Assembly: GCA_964500675.1 (NCBI GenBank)
Contig: CAZCNY010000007.1
Span: 1 to 64,000 of the forward strand
DNA length: 64,000 nt
DNA from: CAMLJR01 sp964500675
GTDB lineage: Bacteria > Pseudomonadota > Gammaproteobacteria > Pseudomonadales > CAMLJR01
Direction: 5' to 3'
Shown here: positions 50,759 to 60,747 of the stretch, piece by piece
Layout: each line of letters begins with the position of its first letter
How positions within the stretch are numbered: position 1 is the first letter of the stretch
Notes under the pieces: generated by a model
Seen by the model: only the letters and a program-made list of their open reading frames with translations
Database searches by the model: none
Told to the model about the DNA's origin: nothing
Translations under genes and position numbers: made by a program

Positions 50759-51190
50759 GTGTCGTCGACAGCAGCAACGTTTGCTCACGACTGGCCTTTT
50801 GCCATTTATTTATTGAGTGTCGCCGGCTTGTGCGGCCTCATGCTGATCGTCTCCTTTATCGCCGGTGGCCGCGATTGGGGTCGCGCCAAGAATCAACCCT
50901 TCGAATCCGGTGTTGTCTCGCAGGGCGGAGCGCATATCCGTTTTTCCGCCAAATTCTATTTAGTGGCGATGTTTTTCGTCATTTTCGATGTCGAGGCATT
51001 ATTCCTCTATGCGTGGGCTGTGTCGGTGCGCGAAAGCGGCTGGGCCGGCTTTGTCGAGGTCGCGATATTTATCGTGGTGCTGCTGGCGGGGCTGATTTAT
51101 CTGTGGCGTCTCGGCGCTCTGGATTGGGCGCCCGAAGCGCGCAGGCAGCGTGAGCTTAAACACGCGCAGGCGCGTCAGTCCGGACATTAA
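50759..51190 (+). CDS. nuoA: NADH-quinone oxidoreductase subunit A
   Basis: Membrane subunit of complex I. The 143-residue protein has three membrane helices (AIYLLSVAGLCGLMLIVSFIAGG; FYLVAMFFVIFDVEALFLYAWAV; AIFIVVLLAGLIYLWRLGALDW) and the conserved FESGV and FDVEALFLYAW motifs. GTG at 50759 follows AGGGGAATAAAGC. It opens the nuo operon. Confidence 0.95.
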   Translation: MSSTAATFAHDWPFAIYLLSVAGLCGLMLIVSFIAGGRDWGRAKNQPFESGVVSQGGAHIRFSAKFYLVAMFFVIFDVEALFLYAWAVSVRESGWAGFVEVAIFIVVLLAGLIYLWRLGALDWAPEARRQRELKHAQARQSGH

Positions 51191-51265
51191 GTTTTCCGCG
51201 TGCAACGATTGTGCGCAAGGCGGGTGTCTTTAGTCGACGCCAACAATTGAGATAGAGAAAACTCG

Positions 51266-51934
51266 ATGGAATATACGCTCACCCGTATCGATCCCAATGC
51301 AACGCAATACCCGATGGAGAAGCGGGAGCAAGTGCGTGATCCGCTTGAGGATCAGGTGCACAAAAATATTTTTGTCGGCAAGCTTGAGAGCGTTTTGCAC
51401 AACGCGGTGAATTGGAGCCGCAAGAATTCGCTGTGGCCTTATAACTTTGGCCTTTCGTGTTGCTACGTCGAAATGGCGACAGCATTCACCTCGCCGCACG
51501 ATGTTGCGCGTTTCGGCGCCGAGGTGATTCGCGCCTCGCCGCGTCAAGCCGATTTCATGGTGATTGCGGGTACCTGCTTCATCAAGATGGCGCCCGTCGT
51601 ACAACGCTTGTACGAGCAATTGATGGAGCCGAAATGGGTGATTTCGATGGGTGCGTGCGCGAACTCCGGCGGCATGTACGATATTTATTCGGTCGTGCAG
51701 GGCGTCGATAAATTTCTACCCGTCGACGTGTATATTCCAGGCTGTCCGCCTCGCCCTGAAGCATTTTTGCAGGGTTTGATGCTGTTGCAGGATTCGATCG
51801 GCAAAGAGCGTCGGCCGCTATCATGGGTGGTTGGCGATCAGGGTGTGTATAAAGCCAATATGCCCTCGCAGCGCGATCTGAAAAATGATGAACGCATCAT
51901 CGCCACCACGTTGCGTACGCCGGATCAAATCTGA
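51266..51934 (+). CDS. nuoB: NADH-quinone oxidoreductase subunit B
   Basis: Carries the terminal [4Fe-4S] cluster N2 next to the quinone site of complex I. Cluster ligands are seen in GLSCCYVEMA, GTCFIK and PGCPPRPEA within the 222-residue protein. Its TGA overlaps the nuoCD ATG by one base (TGATG). Confidence 0.97.
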   Translation: MEYTLTRIDPNATQYPMEKREQVRDPLEDQVHKNIFVGKLESVLHNAVNWSRKNSLWPYNFGLSCCYVEMATAFTSPHDVARFGAEVIRASPRQADFMVIAGTCFIKMAPVVQRLYEQLMEPKWVISMGACANSGGMYDIYSVVQGVDKFLPVDVYIPGCPPRPEAFLQGLMLLQDSIGKERRPLSWVVGDQGVYKANMPSQRDLKNDERIIATTLRTPDQI

Positions 51935-53712
51935 TGGCAGAAGCTGCGACCTCCACTCCGACTACGCCTGGCGACGAACACGCTGTCGTGCGCGAGTTAT
52001 TTGCGCAATTTGGCGAAAATAAATTTGTTGTTCAGCCGACGAAAGATGATGTGCCGACCTTGTGGGTTGAGCGCGCGCAACTGCTCGATGTGTTGCGTTT
52101 CCTGCGCAACGTGCCGCGCCCGTATGTGATGTTGCTCGATTTGAGCGCGGTCGACGAGCGCATGCGCAAACATCGCGACGGTTTGCCCGCCGCCGATTTC
52201 AGCGTTTTCTATCACTTGCTTTCGATCGAGCGCAACAGCGATGTGCGTATTAAAGTTGCGCTGTCGTCGGACGATTTAACTCTGCCCAGCGCGATTTCGA
52301 TTTGGCCCAACGCCAATTGGTACGAGCGCGAGGTGTGGGATTTATTCGGCGTGGTGTTCGCGGGCCACCCGCATTTGCAACGCATCATGTTGCCGCGCAC
52401 GTGGCAGGGCCATCCGCTGCGCAAGGATTATCCCGCGCGCGCCACCGAATTCGATCCATTTGCATTGAGTACGGCGCGTCAGGATGCCGAACAGGAAGCG
52501 CTGTTGTTCAATCCCGAAGAGTGGGGCATGAAGCGCGGCACCGCCAACGAGGATTTCATGTTCCTCAACTTGGGCCCGAATCACCCGAGTGCGCACGGCG
52601 CGTTTCGTATCGTGTTGCAACTCGACGGCGAAGAGATCGTCGACTGCGTGCCCGATATCGGCTATCACCATCGCGGCGCGGAAAAAATGGCCGAACGCCA
52701 GTCGTGGCATTCGTACATTCCGTACACCGATCGCATCGATTATCTCGGCGGCGTGATGAACAATCTGCCGTACGTGCTCGCGGTGGAAAAACTCGCGGGC
52801 ATCAAAGTGCCTTCGCGCGTCGAAACGATTCGCGTGATGATGGCGGAGTTTTTCCGTATCACGAGCCATTTATTATTTCTCGGCACGTACATTCAAGATT
52901 TCGGCGGGATGTCGCCGGTGTTCTTTATTTTTACCGATCGCATGAAAGCCTATGACGTGATCGAAGCTGTCACCGGCTTTCGCATGCACCCGGCCTGGTA
53001 TCGCATCGGCGGTGTTGCACACGATTTGCCTAACGGTTGGGATAAGCTTGTGCGCGAATTCGTGCAGTGGCTGCCGAAGCGTCTCGTCGAATACGAAAAA
53101 GCCGCGATGAAAAACGGCATCATGCGCGCACGCGCGATCGGTGTCGCGCAATACAATACCAAAGAGGCGTTGGAGTGGGGCACGACGGGTCCCGGTTTGC
53201 GCGCCACGGGTTTGAATTACGATTTGCGCAAGGCGCGGCCGTATTCGGGTTATCAGAATTTCGATTTTGAAGTGCCGCTCACGGCGAATGGCGACGCTTA
53301 TGATCGCGCGACGATTCGTATCGAGGAGATGCGTCAGAGTCTGCGCATCATCGAGCAGTGCCTCAACAATATGCCGGCCGGCCCGTACAAAGCCGATCAT
53401 CCGCTGACGACGCCGCCGCCGAAAGAACAGACACTGCAACATATCGAAACCCTGATCACGCACTTTTTGAGCGTGACGTGGGGTCCCGTGATGCCGGCTG
53501 GCGAAGCGAGTCAGCTCATCGAGGCGACCAAGGGCATCAACAGTTATTATTTGACTTCGGATGCGAGCACAATGAGTTATCGCACGCGCATTCGCACGCC
53601 GAGCTTCGCCCACTTGCAGCAGATTCCTGCGGTGATTCGCGGCAGCATGGTCGCGGATTTGATCGCGTATCTCGCGAGTATCGATTTTGTAATGGCTGAT
53701 GTTGATAGATAG
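51934..53712 (+). CDS. nuoCD: NADH-quinone oxidoreductase fused subunits C/D
   Basis: Peripheral-arm subunits forming the quinone-binding region of complex I. The 592-residue protein joins a NuoC part (about 1-190, WYEREVWDLFGVVFAGHPHLQRIM) with a NuoD part (about 210-592, NLGPNHPSAHGAFRIVLQLDGE; VTANGDAYDRATIRIEEMRQS-type stretch). The fusion is characteristic of Escherichia- and Pseudomonas-like gammaproteobacteria. Confidence 0.97.
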   Translation: MAEAATSTPTTPGDEHAVVRELFAQFGENKFVVQPTKDDVPTLWVERAQLLDVLRFLRNVPRPYVMLLDLSAVDERMRKHRDGLPAADFSVFYHLLSIERNSDVRIKVALSSDDLTLPSAISIWPNANWYEREVWDLFGVVFAGHPHLQRIMLPRTWQGHPLRKDYPARATEFDPFALSTARQDAEQEALLFNPEEWGMKRGTANEDFMFLNLGPNHPSAHGAFRIVLQLDGEEIVDCVPDIGYHHRGAEKMAERQSWHSYIPYTDRIDYLGGVMNNLPYVLAVEKLAGIKVPSRVETIRVMMAEFFRITSHLLFLGTYIQDFGGMSPVFFIFTDRMKAYDVIEAVTGFRMHPAWYRIGGVAHDLPNGWDKLVREFVQWLPKRLVEYEKAAMKNGIMRARAIGVAQYNTKEALEWGTTGPGLRATGLNYDLRKARPYSGYQNFDFEVPLTANGDAYDRATIRIEEMRQSLRIIEQCLNNMPAGPYKADHPLTTPPPKEQTLQHIETLITHFLSVTWGPVMPAGEASQLIEATKGINSYYLTSDASTMSYRTRIRTPSFAHLQQIPAVIRGSMVADLIAYLASIDFVMADVDR

Positions 53713-53770
53713 TTGTCCGTTGTTGGTGATTAATTTAACGAATTGAATTGAGAGTTAATTGAAGCCAAGC

Positions 53771-54274
53771 ATGAGCGCACAAGTCATTACCAGCGATCGT
53801 CCCGCATTCGAGTTGCACCCCGAAGACCGCGCGGCAATCGAGCACGACATGACGCACTACGCCGAACCGCGCGCAGCGAGTATCGACGCGCTCAAAGTCG
53901 TGCAAAAACGTCACGGCTGGGTGCCCGACGGCGCGGTCTACGCGATTGCCGACGTGCTCGGCATTCCCGCCACCGATGTCGAAGGCGTGGCGACGTTTTA
54001 CAATATGATTTTTCGTCAACCCGTCGGCCGCCATGTGATCACCGTGTGCGACAGCATCAGCTGTTTTCTCACGGGTTACGAAGACGTGATCGCCGCGATC
54101 AAAAAACGGCTCGGCATCGAACTCGGTCAAACCACGCCGGACAATCGTTTTACATTGCTGCCGATCTGCTGTCTCGGCGCGTGCGATAAAGGTCCCGTGC
54201 TGATGATCGATAGCGACACGCACGGCAATGTTGCAGCGAGCGATATCGACAAATTATTGGAGCCATACGCATGA
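53771..54274 (+). CDS. nuoE: NADH-quinone oxidoreductase subunit E
   Basis: Thioredoxin-like subunit holding the [2Fe-2S] cluster N1a in the NADH dehydrogenase module. The 167-residue protein has the ligands in CDSISC and CCLGAC. ATG at 53771 is preferred; a TTG four codons upstream is possible. Its end overlaps nuoF by four bases (ATGA). Confidence 0.96.
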   Translation: MSAQVITSDRPAFELHPEDRAAIEHDMTHYAEPRAASIDALKVVQKRHGWVPDGAVYAIADVLGIPATDVEGVATFYNMIFRQPVGRHVITVCDSISCFLTGYEDVIAAIKKRLGIELGQTTPDNRFTLLPICCLGACDKGPVLMIDSDTHGNVAASDIDKLLEPYA

Positions 54275-55551
54275 GCGCGAGCAACGCAGCAGAACTGCGT
54301 CCGCTGACGTATCGCGTCAAAGTCGGCGAGCCGCTGCTCGACCTGAAAGCCTACGAAGCGCAGGATGGTTACGTCGCGGTGCGCAAAGCGCTCAAGGATA
54401 TGCAGCCCGCCGATGTCTCCGCGGTTGTCAAGGAGTCGAATTTGCGCGGCCGCGGCGGCGCAGGTTTTCCCACCGGCGTGAAGTGGAGCCTCATTCCGAT
54501 GGGCCCGGATGCGCCGGAAAAATATCTTGTCTGCAACGCTGACGAAATGGAGCCCGGCACATTCAAGGATCGATTATTGATGGAGCATGTGCCGCATCAA
54601 TTGATCGAGTCGATGATCGTCGCGGGTTATGCGATTCAAGCTAAACACGGTTACATCTTTTTGCGCGGCGAATACATCGTCGCGGCGGAGCGTTTGAATA
54701 ACGCTTTGGCTCAGGCGCGCGCGGCGGGCTATCTCGGCAAGAATATTTTGGGCAGCGGCTGGGATTTCGATCTGCACGTGCACACGGGCGCGGGCCGTTA
54801 CATCTGCGGCGAAGAAACCGCGCTGATCAATTCGCTCGAAGGTCGTCGCGCCAATCCGCGCTCGAAGCCGCCGTTTCCGCAAATCGCCGGTTTGTGGGGC
54901 AAGCCCACCATCGTCAATAACGTCGAAACATTGTGCAATGTTCCGCATATCGTGTTGCGCGGTGCGCAGTGGTTTAAAGATTTATCGCAAGGCAAAAGCC
55001 CCGACACGGGCACGAAATTGTACGGCGTGTCGGGCCGCGCCAAACGCACGGGCGTGTGGGAGTTGCCGATCGGCACCAGCGCGCGCGAAATTCTCGAAGA
55101 GCACGCGGGCGGTATGGCCGATGGCTACACGCTGAAATGCTGGTTACCGGGCGGCGCGTCGACTGATTTTCTGCTGCCCGAGCATCTCGATCTCGCGATG
55201 GATTACGACACCATCGGCAAAGCCGGCAGCCGTATGGGCACGGGTCTGCTCACGGTGATCGACGACAGGCAAAATATCATTTCCGTCGTGCGCAACCTCG
55301 AACAATTTTTCGCGCGCGAATCGTGCGGCTGGTGTACGCCGTGTCGCGATGGTCTGCCGTGGACGGTGAAATTATTGCAGGCGATCGAGCGCGGCGAAGG
55401 TCAGAGCGGCGATATTGAAGTGTTAGAGCAGATGACGCGCTTTCTCGGCCCCGGCAAAACATTTTGCGCGCACGCGCCGGGCGCGATGGAACCGCTGCAG
55501 AGCGCATTGAAATTTTTCCGTTCGGAATTTGAAAAGGGCATTGTCGCGTAA
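54271..55551 (+). CDS. nuoF: NADH-quinone oxidoreductase subunit F
   Basis: Binds FMN, NADH and the [4Fe-4S] cluster N3. The 426-residue protein shows the nucleotide loop GRGGAGFPTGVKW, the FMN region CNADEMEPGTFKDR, GAGRYICGEETALINSLEG, and the cluster motif ESCGWCTPCRDG. It overlaps nuoE and nuoG at both ends, so the three are translationally coupled. Confidence 0.97.
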   Translation: MSASNAAELRPLTYRVKVGEPLLDLKAYEAQDGYVAVRKALKDMQPADVSAVVKESNLRGRGGAGFPTGVKWSLIPMGPDAPEKYLVCNADEMEPGTFKDRLLMEHVPHQLIESMIVAGYAIQAKHGYIFLRGEYIVAAERLNNALAQARAAGYLGKNILGSGWDFDLHVHTGAGRYICGEETALINSLEGRRANPRSKPPFPQIAGLWGKPTIVNNVETLCNVPHIVLRGAQWFKDLSQGKSPDTGTKLYGVSGRAKRTGVWELPIGTSAREILEEHAGGMADGYTLKCWLPGGASTDFLLPEHLDLAMDYDTIGKAGSRMGTGLLTVIDDRQNIISVVRNLEQFFARESCGWCTPCRDGLPWTVKLLQAIERGEGQSGDIEVLEQMTRFLGPGKTFCAHAPGAMEPLQSALKFFRSEFEKGIVA

Positions 55552-58322
55552 TGGCAACGATACATGTAGACGGCAAGGATTACGAAGTCGACGGCGCGGA
55601 TAATTTATTGCGCGCGTGTCTGTCCTTGGGTCTCGATATTCCGTATTTCTGCTGGCACCCAGCGCTTGGCAGCGTCGGTGCGTGTCGGCAATGCGCGGTG
55701 AAACAATTCGCCAATGCCGACGATAAGCGCGGCCGCCTGGTCATGTCGTGCATGACACCCGCGACCGACAATACATTCATTTCGATCGACGACGAAGAGG
55801 CGAAAGCGTTTCGCGAAAGCGTGGTCGAATGGTTGATGACGAATCACCCGCACGATTGCCCGGTGTGCGAAGAGGGCGGTCACTGCCATCTGCAAGATAT
55901 GACGGTGATGACGCAGCACGCGACGCGGCGTTACCGTTTCACCAAGCGCACGCACCAGAATCAGGATCTCGGTCCGTTCATCAATCACGAGATGAATCGT
56001 TGCATCGCTTGCTATCGCTGCGTGCGCTACTACAAAGATTATGCGGACGGCAGCGACCTCGGTGTGTACGGCGCGCACGACAATGTGTATTTCGGCCGCG
56101 CCGAAAGCGGCACGCTCGAAAGCGAATTCTCGGGCAATTTGACCGAAGTGTGTCCGACCGGCGTGTTCACCGATAAGACGCACTCCGAGCGCTACAACCG
56201 CAAATGGGATATGCAATTCGCGCCGAGCATTTGCCAGCAGTGCGCGGTCGGCTGCAATACGAGTCCAGGCGAACGCTACGGCGAATTGCGCCGTATCGAA
56301 AATCGCTACAACGGCGATGTGAATCGTTATTTCCTCTGCGATCGCGGCCGTTTCGGTTACGGCTACGTCAATCGCGACGATCGTCCGCGGCAACCATGGG
56401 CCCGCAAAAATGCCGGCGCAGCTACTGTTGAGCGTTTTGATATCGTCACCACAGCGACGGCGTTAGCTTCCGCAGCCGATGCACTGCGCCTCGCGAAACG
56501 CGCGATCGGTATCGGCTCGCCGCGTGCGAGCATCGAAGCGAACTACGCGCTGCGCGAATTGGTCGGCGCGGAAAATTTCTACAGCGGTATCGCCGCCGAT
56601 GAACTCGCACGCATTCGTCTCGTGCGCGACATTTTGCAACGCGGTCCCGCGCGCACGCCGGCATTGCGCGAAATCGAAGACGCCGATGCCGTATTTGTGA
56701 TTGGCGAAGATGTCACGCAAACCGCTGCGCGTATTGCGTTGTCGCTGCGGCAAGCGGCGAAGGGCAAACGCGTTGCGCTCGCCGCCGAGAAAAAGATTTT
56801 TGCGTGGCAGGCCGAAGCGATCGCGAATATCGGTCAGAACGAAAAAAACCCCGTATTCATCGCGAGCGCGCAAGCGACGCGTCTCGACGACATCGCGGCG
56901 CAAACGTATCGCGCTGCGCCTGAGGATATTGCGCGTCTCGGTTTCGCCGTTGCGCATGCGATCGATAGCGCGGCGCCCGCTGTCGGCGATTTGCCGCAAG
57001 CTGTTGCGGAGCTCGCACAGCAAATCGCGAATGTATTGCTCGCAGCAAAAAATCCGCTGATCGTTTCGGGAACGGGCGCGGCATCCGAAGCGGTATTGCA
57101 AGCGGCCGCGAATATTTCCGCGGCGCTGCACGCGAAAAATAAAACGGCGGGTATCGTGCTCGCGGTACCCGAGGCCAATAGTCTGGGGCTCGCATTGCTC
57201 GGCGGCGATTCCGCCGATGCGGCATTGCAGGCGCTGCGCGATGGCCAAGCCGATGTCGCTGTCGTGCTCGAAAATGATTTGTATCGCCGCGCGGATAAAA
57301 CGCTGGTTGATGCGGCGTTGAGTGCGGCGCGCAATATTATTGTCGTCGATCACCAACGCACCGCCACAGCGGAAAAAGCTAACGTGTTGTTGCCCGCTGC
57401 GACCTTCGCTGAAGGCGATGGCACGCTGATCAGCAACGAAGGTCGAGCGCAGCGTTTCTTTCAAGTTTACGATCCTGTGTATTACGAGCCGAGCTGCCAA
57501 ATAAAAGAAGGTTGGCGCTGGTTGCACGCATTGCATATGGCGACGCAAGGCCGCGAGGTTTCGTGGACGCAGCTCGACGAGGTTACGCAGCATTGCGCGA
57601 GCGCAATCCCCGCGCTGAAAGATATTGTTGCGGCGGCGCCGAATGCAACGTATCGACTCAACGGTTTGAAAATCGCGCGTGAGCCGCATCGCTATAGCGG
57701 CCGCACCGCGATGCGCGCGAATATTTCCGTGCACGAGCCGCGCGCCCCGCAAGACGGCGATACCGCGCTCGCGTTTTCGATGGAAGGTCATAACGGTATT
57801 CAAGCGGGCAATCGTCCCGGTTCATTGATTCCATTCGCGTGGGCGCCCGGTTGGAACTCGCCGCAAGCGTGGAATAAATTTCAGGACGAAGTCGGCGGTC
57901 ATCTGCGTGAAGGCGATCCCGGTGTGCGCATGATCGAACCGGCTGCCGATGCCAAGGCCGATTACTACGGCCCCGCGCCGGCGGCATTTGCCGCGCGCAG
58001 CGACGCGTTGTGCGTAGTGCCGTTGCATCATTTATTCGGCGGCGAAGAATTGTCGGCGCGTGCGGTGCCGGTGCAAAAACGTATGCCGGCGGCGTATGCG
58101 GCGATTTCATCGAGCGATGCCGCGCGTCTCGGCGTGCAGGCGAATGACATCGTAAGAATTACGGCGGGCTCTAACACCTTCGACTTAGTGGCGCGGATCA
58201 GTCATGAGTTGGCGAGCGGCACTATTGGATTGCCGCAAGGACTTGATGGTGTCGCTTTCGTCGCCGCAAATAGTTCGGTGCAAATTGCAAAAGGACAAGT
58301 TGTGGCAGGAGTGGGTGCATGA
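55551..58322 (+). CDS. nuoG: NADH-quinone oxidoreductase subunit G
   Basis: Largest peripheral subunit (923 residues) with several Fe-S clusters. The N-terminal ferredoxin-like part has CWHPALGSVGACRQC and the CPVCEEGGHCHLQD His/Cys site, then CIACYRC...CPTG. The extra N7 cluster ligands CQQCAVGC plus a later Cys in YFLCDRG are present, as in E. coli. The remainder is a molybdopterin-oxidoreductase-like domain without a bound cofactor in this family. Confidence 0.96.
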   Translation: MATIHVDGKDYEVDGADNLLRACLSLGLDIPYFCWHPALGSVGACRQCAVKQFANADDKRGRLVMSCMTPATDNTFISIDDEEAKAFRESVVEWLMTNHPHDCPVCEEGGHCHLQDMTVMTQHATRRYRFTKRTHQNQDLGPFINHEMNRCIACYRCVRYYKDYADGSDLGVYGAHDNVYFGRAESGTLESEFSGNLTEVCPTGVFTDKTHSERYNRKWDMQFAPSICQQCAVGCNTSPGERYGELRRIENRYNGDVNRYFLCDRGRFGYGYVNRDDRPRQPWARKNAGAATVERFDIVTTATALASAADALRLAKRAIGIGSPRASIEANYALRELVGAENFYSGIAADELARIRLVRDILQRGPARTPALREIEDADAVFVIGEDVTQTAARIALSLRQAAKGKRVALAAEKKIFAWQAEAIANIGQNEKNPVFIASAQATRLDDIAAQTYRAAPEDIARLGFAVAHAIDSAAPAVGDLPQAVAELAQQIANVLLAAKNPLIVSGTGAASEAVLQAAANISAALHAKNKTAGIVLAVPEANSLGLALLGGDSADAALQALRDGQADVAVVLENDLYRRADKTLVDAALSAARNIIVVDHQRTATAEKANVLLPAATFAEGDGTLISNEGRAQRFFQVYDPVYYEPSCQIKEGWRWLHALHMATQGREVSWTQLDEVTQHCASAIPALKDIVAAAPNATYRLNGLKIAREPHRYSGRTAMRANISVHEPRAPQDGDTALAFSMEGHNGIQAGNRPGSLIPFAWAPGWNSPQAWNKFQDEVGGHLREGDPGVRMIEPAADAKADYYGPAPAAFAARSDALCVVPLHHLFGGEELSARAVPVQKRMPAAYAAISSSDAARLGVQANDIVRITAGSNTFDLVARISHELASGTIGLPQGLDGVAFVAANSSVQIAKGQVVAGVGA

Positions 58323-59314
58323 TGAGCTGGCTCACCCCCGAAGTGATCGGCATATTACTCAAAATCGTTCAGGCGATTGTGATTCTGGTCGGCACCGTCT
58401 TCGTCGTTGCTTACATGATTTGGATCGAGCGTCGGCTGCTTGCATTGTGGCAGGATCGCTACGGTCCCAATCGCGTCGGTCCTTTCGGTATATTTCAAAT
58501 CGCCGCCGATATGGTGAAGTTAATTTTCAAGGAGGATTGGCTGCCGCCGTTCGTCGATAAACTCACGTTCGTGCTCGCGCCCGTGATTGCGATGAGCGCG
58601 ATGCTGATGGCGTTTGCGATCGTGCCGATTTCGGCAACCTGGGGCGTCGCGCCCGATCTGAATATCGGCGTGTTATTTTTCCTCGCGCTCGCGGGCCTCG
58701 GCGTCTACGCGACGATGTTCGCGGGCTGGTCGAGCAACAGTAAATATTCGTTGCTCGGCGGTGTGCGCTCGACCGCGCAGACGATCAGTTACGAAGTGTT
58801 CATGGGCATCGCGCTGATGGGCGTGGTCGCGTGCACGGGTTCGTTCAGCACGCAGGATATCGTGCTCGCGCAACAACATATGTGGTTCATCGTTCCGCAA
58901 TTCTTCGGTTTCCTCGTGTTTGCGACCGCGGGCGTCGCGGTTGCGCACCGCGCGCCGTTCGATTTACCCGAAGCGGAATCGGAATTGGCCGCGGGGTTTC
59001 ACACCGAATATTCGGGTTTGAAGTGGGGCATGTTTTTCGTCGGCGAATACGCGGGTGTGGTCACCGTATCGGCGCTGCTTGTCACCCTGTATTTCGGCGG
59101 TTGGATGGGACCAGGACCTGCGTATCTCGGCTTTTTCTGGTTCTTCTTGAAGACGGCGGTATTTCTCGTGCTGTTCATTCTGATTCGCGCCGCGCTGCCG
59201 CGTCCGCGCTACGATCAGGTGATGGATGCGGGCTGGAAATTCTGCTTGCCGCTGTCGCTCGTTAATCTGTTGGTTACGGGCGCGGTGATTTTACTGCGCG
59301 CCAAGGCGGGCTGA
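58319..59314 (+). CDS. nuoH: NADH-quinone oxidoreductase subunit H
   Basis: Membrane subunit forming part of the quinone chamber and linking the arms of complex I. The 331-residue protein has eight or more helices and the motifs IERRLLALWQDRYGPNRVGPFG and RAPFDLPEAESELAAGFHTEYSG. The start is ATGATG at 58319; either ATG overlaps the nuoG stop. Confidence 0.96.
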   Translation: MMSWLTPEVIGILLKIVQAIVILVGTVFVVAYMIWIERRLLALWQDRYGPNRVGPFGIFQIAADMVKLIFKEDWLPPFVDKLTFVLAPVIAMSAMLMAFAIVPISATWGVAPDLNIGVLFFLALAGLGVYATMFAGWSSNSKYSLLGGVRSTAQTISYEVFMGIALMGVVACTGSFSTQDIVLAQQHMWFIVPQFFGFLVFATAGVAVAHRAPFDLPEAESELAAGFHTEYSGLKWGMFFVGEYAGVVTVSALLVTLYFGGWMGPGPAYLGFFWFFLKTAVFLVLFILIRAALPRPRYDQVMDAGWKFCLPLSLVNLLVTGAVILLRAKAG

Positions 59315-59344
59315 CCTCATGTATGAAATAAAGAGAGCAGCGTT

Positions 59345-59884
59345 ATGATCGGGGCCATTCTCAGCGGTATCGGCAGCGTAATCCGCAGCAATTACATGAT
59401 TTTCATGCGCGCGTTTCGCAAGCGCGATACGATTCAATATCCCGAGCAGAAAGTGTATCTGCCGCCGCGTTATCGTGGCCGCATTATTCTCACGCGCGAT
59501 CCCGATGGCGAAGAGCGCTGCGTGGCGTGCAACCTCTGTGCAGCCGCGTGCCCGGTCGGTTGTATTTCGCTGCAGAAAGCCGAGAAAGAAGACGGCCGCT
59601 GGTATCCCGAATTTTTTCGTATCAATTTTTCGCGTTGCATTTTCTGCGGCATGTGCGAAGAGGCGTGCCCGACTAACGCGATTCAACTCACGCCCGATTT
59701 CGAGATGGGCGAATACAATCGCCAGAATCTCGTCTACGAAAAAGAGCATCTGCTGATCAACGGTCCGGGCAAGTATCACGATTATAATTTTTATCGCGTT
59801 GCCGGCATGGCGATCGCGGGTAAACCGAAAGGTGCGGCGCAGAACGAAGCGCAGCCGATCGATGTGAAAAGCTTGTTGCCGTAA
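59345..59884 (+). CDS. nuoI: NADH-quinone oxidoreductase subunit I
   Basis: Carries two [4Fe-4S] clusters (N6a, N6b) between NuoG and NuoB. The 179-residue protein has two ferredoxin motifs, CVACNLCAAACPVGC and CIFCGMCEEACPTNA. Confidence 0.97.
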   Translation: MIGAILSGIGSVIRSNYMIFMRAFRKRDTIQYPEQKVYLPPRYRGRIILTRDPDGEERCVACNLCAAACPVGCISLQKAEKEDGRWYPEFFRINFSRCIFCGMCEEACPTNAIQLTPDFEMGEYNRQNLVYEKEHLLINGPGKYHDYNFYRVAGMAIAGKPKGAAQNEAQPIDVKSLLP

Positions 59885-59912
59885 AAACGCAAAAACAAGG
59901 AGCAACGACAAA

Positions 59913-60410
59913 GTGCCGATTATTTTCTACATCTCCGCCGTGGTCGCTCTGCTCGCAACGGCGCGTGTGATTACGGGCACCAACCCCGTGCATGCGCTGC
60001 TCAATTTGGTGGTGTCGCTGCTCGCGGTCGCGCTGATTTTCTTCACGCTCGGCGCGCCGTTCGCGGGTGCGCTCGAAGTCATCGTCTACGCCGGCGCGAT
60101 CATGGTGCTGTTCGTGTTCGTGGTGATGATGCTTAACCTCGGCGATAAAGTCGTCGAGCAGGAACGCAAGTGGCTGCGGCCGCGCGTGTGGATTTTACCC
60201 GCGCTGCTGTCGCTGATTTTGCTCGCCGAGTTGGCGTATCTGCTGCCGAAAGGTGAGTTGTACGCCGGGGGAGTGACGATGGTCGACGGCAAGCAAGTCG
60301 GCATCGCGTTGTTCGGGCCGTATCTGCTCGTGGTGGAATTGGCGTCGATGCTGCTGCTCGCCGCGCTTGTCGCTGCCTATCACCTCGGCCGTCACGATGA
60401 GAAAGAGTAA
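59913..60410 (+). CDS. nuoJ: NADH-quinone oxidoreductase subunit J
   Basis: Membrane subunit of the proton-pumping arm. The 165-residue protein has about five helices, including LEVIVYAGAIMVLFVFVVMMLNLG, the region with the pi-bulge in the family. GTG at 59913 is the start, with AAGGAG 13 bases upstream. Confidence 0.95.
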   Translation: MPIIFYISAVVALLATARVITGTNPVHALLNLVVSLLAVALIFFTLGAPFAGALEVIVYAGAIMVLFVFVVMMLNLGDKVVEQERKWLRPRVWILPALLSLILLAELAYLLPKGELYAGGVTMVDGKQVGIALFGPYLLVVELASMLLLAALVAAYHLGRHDEKE

Positions 60411-60438
60411 CGGCTCTCAATAGGAAAAGATTATTAAC

Positions 60439-60747
60439 ATGAATGGCATTCCGATGGAGCATGGATTGATTCTCGCCGCGCTGTTGTTTGCGCTCGGCCT
60501 GATCGGTCTGATCGTGCGCCGCAATTTTATTTTCATGCTGATGAGCATCGAAGTGATGATGAATGCGGCGGCGCTCGCGTTCGTCACGGCGGGCAGCCGT
60601 TGGGGACAGCCGGATGGTCAGATCATGTTTATTTTGATTTTGAGCCTTGCCGCTTCGGAGGCCAGCGTGGGGCTGGCGCTTTTGTTCCAGCTTTATCGTC
60701 GCTACCACTCGATCGATGTGGATGCGGCCAGCGAGATGCGCGGATGA
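60439..60747 (+). CDS. nuoK: NADH-quinone oxidoreductase subunit K
   Basis: A 102-residue, three-helix antiporter-like subunit. It has the conserved Glu residues in LMSIEVMMNAAALAF and AASEASVGLALLFQLYRR, which take part in proton transfer. Its TGA overlaps the nuoL ATG (ATGA). Confidence 0.95.
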   Translation: MNGIPMEHGLILAALLFALGLIGLIVRRNFIFMLMSIEVMMNAAALAFVTAGSRWGQPDGQIMFILILSLAASEASVGLALLFQLYRRYHSIDVDAASEMRG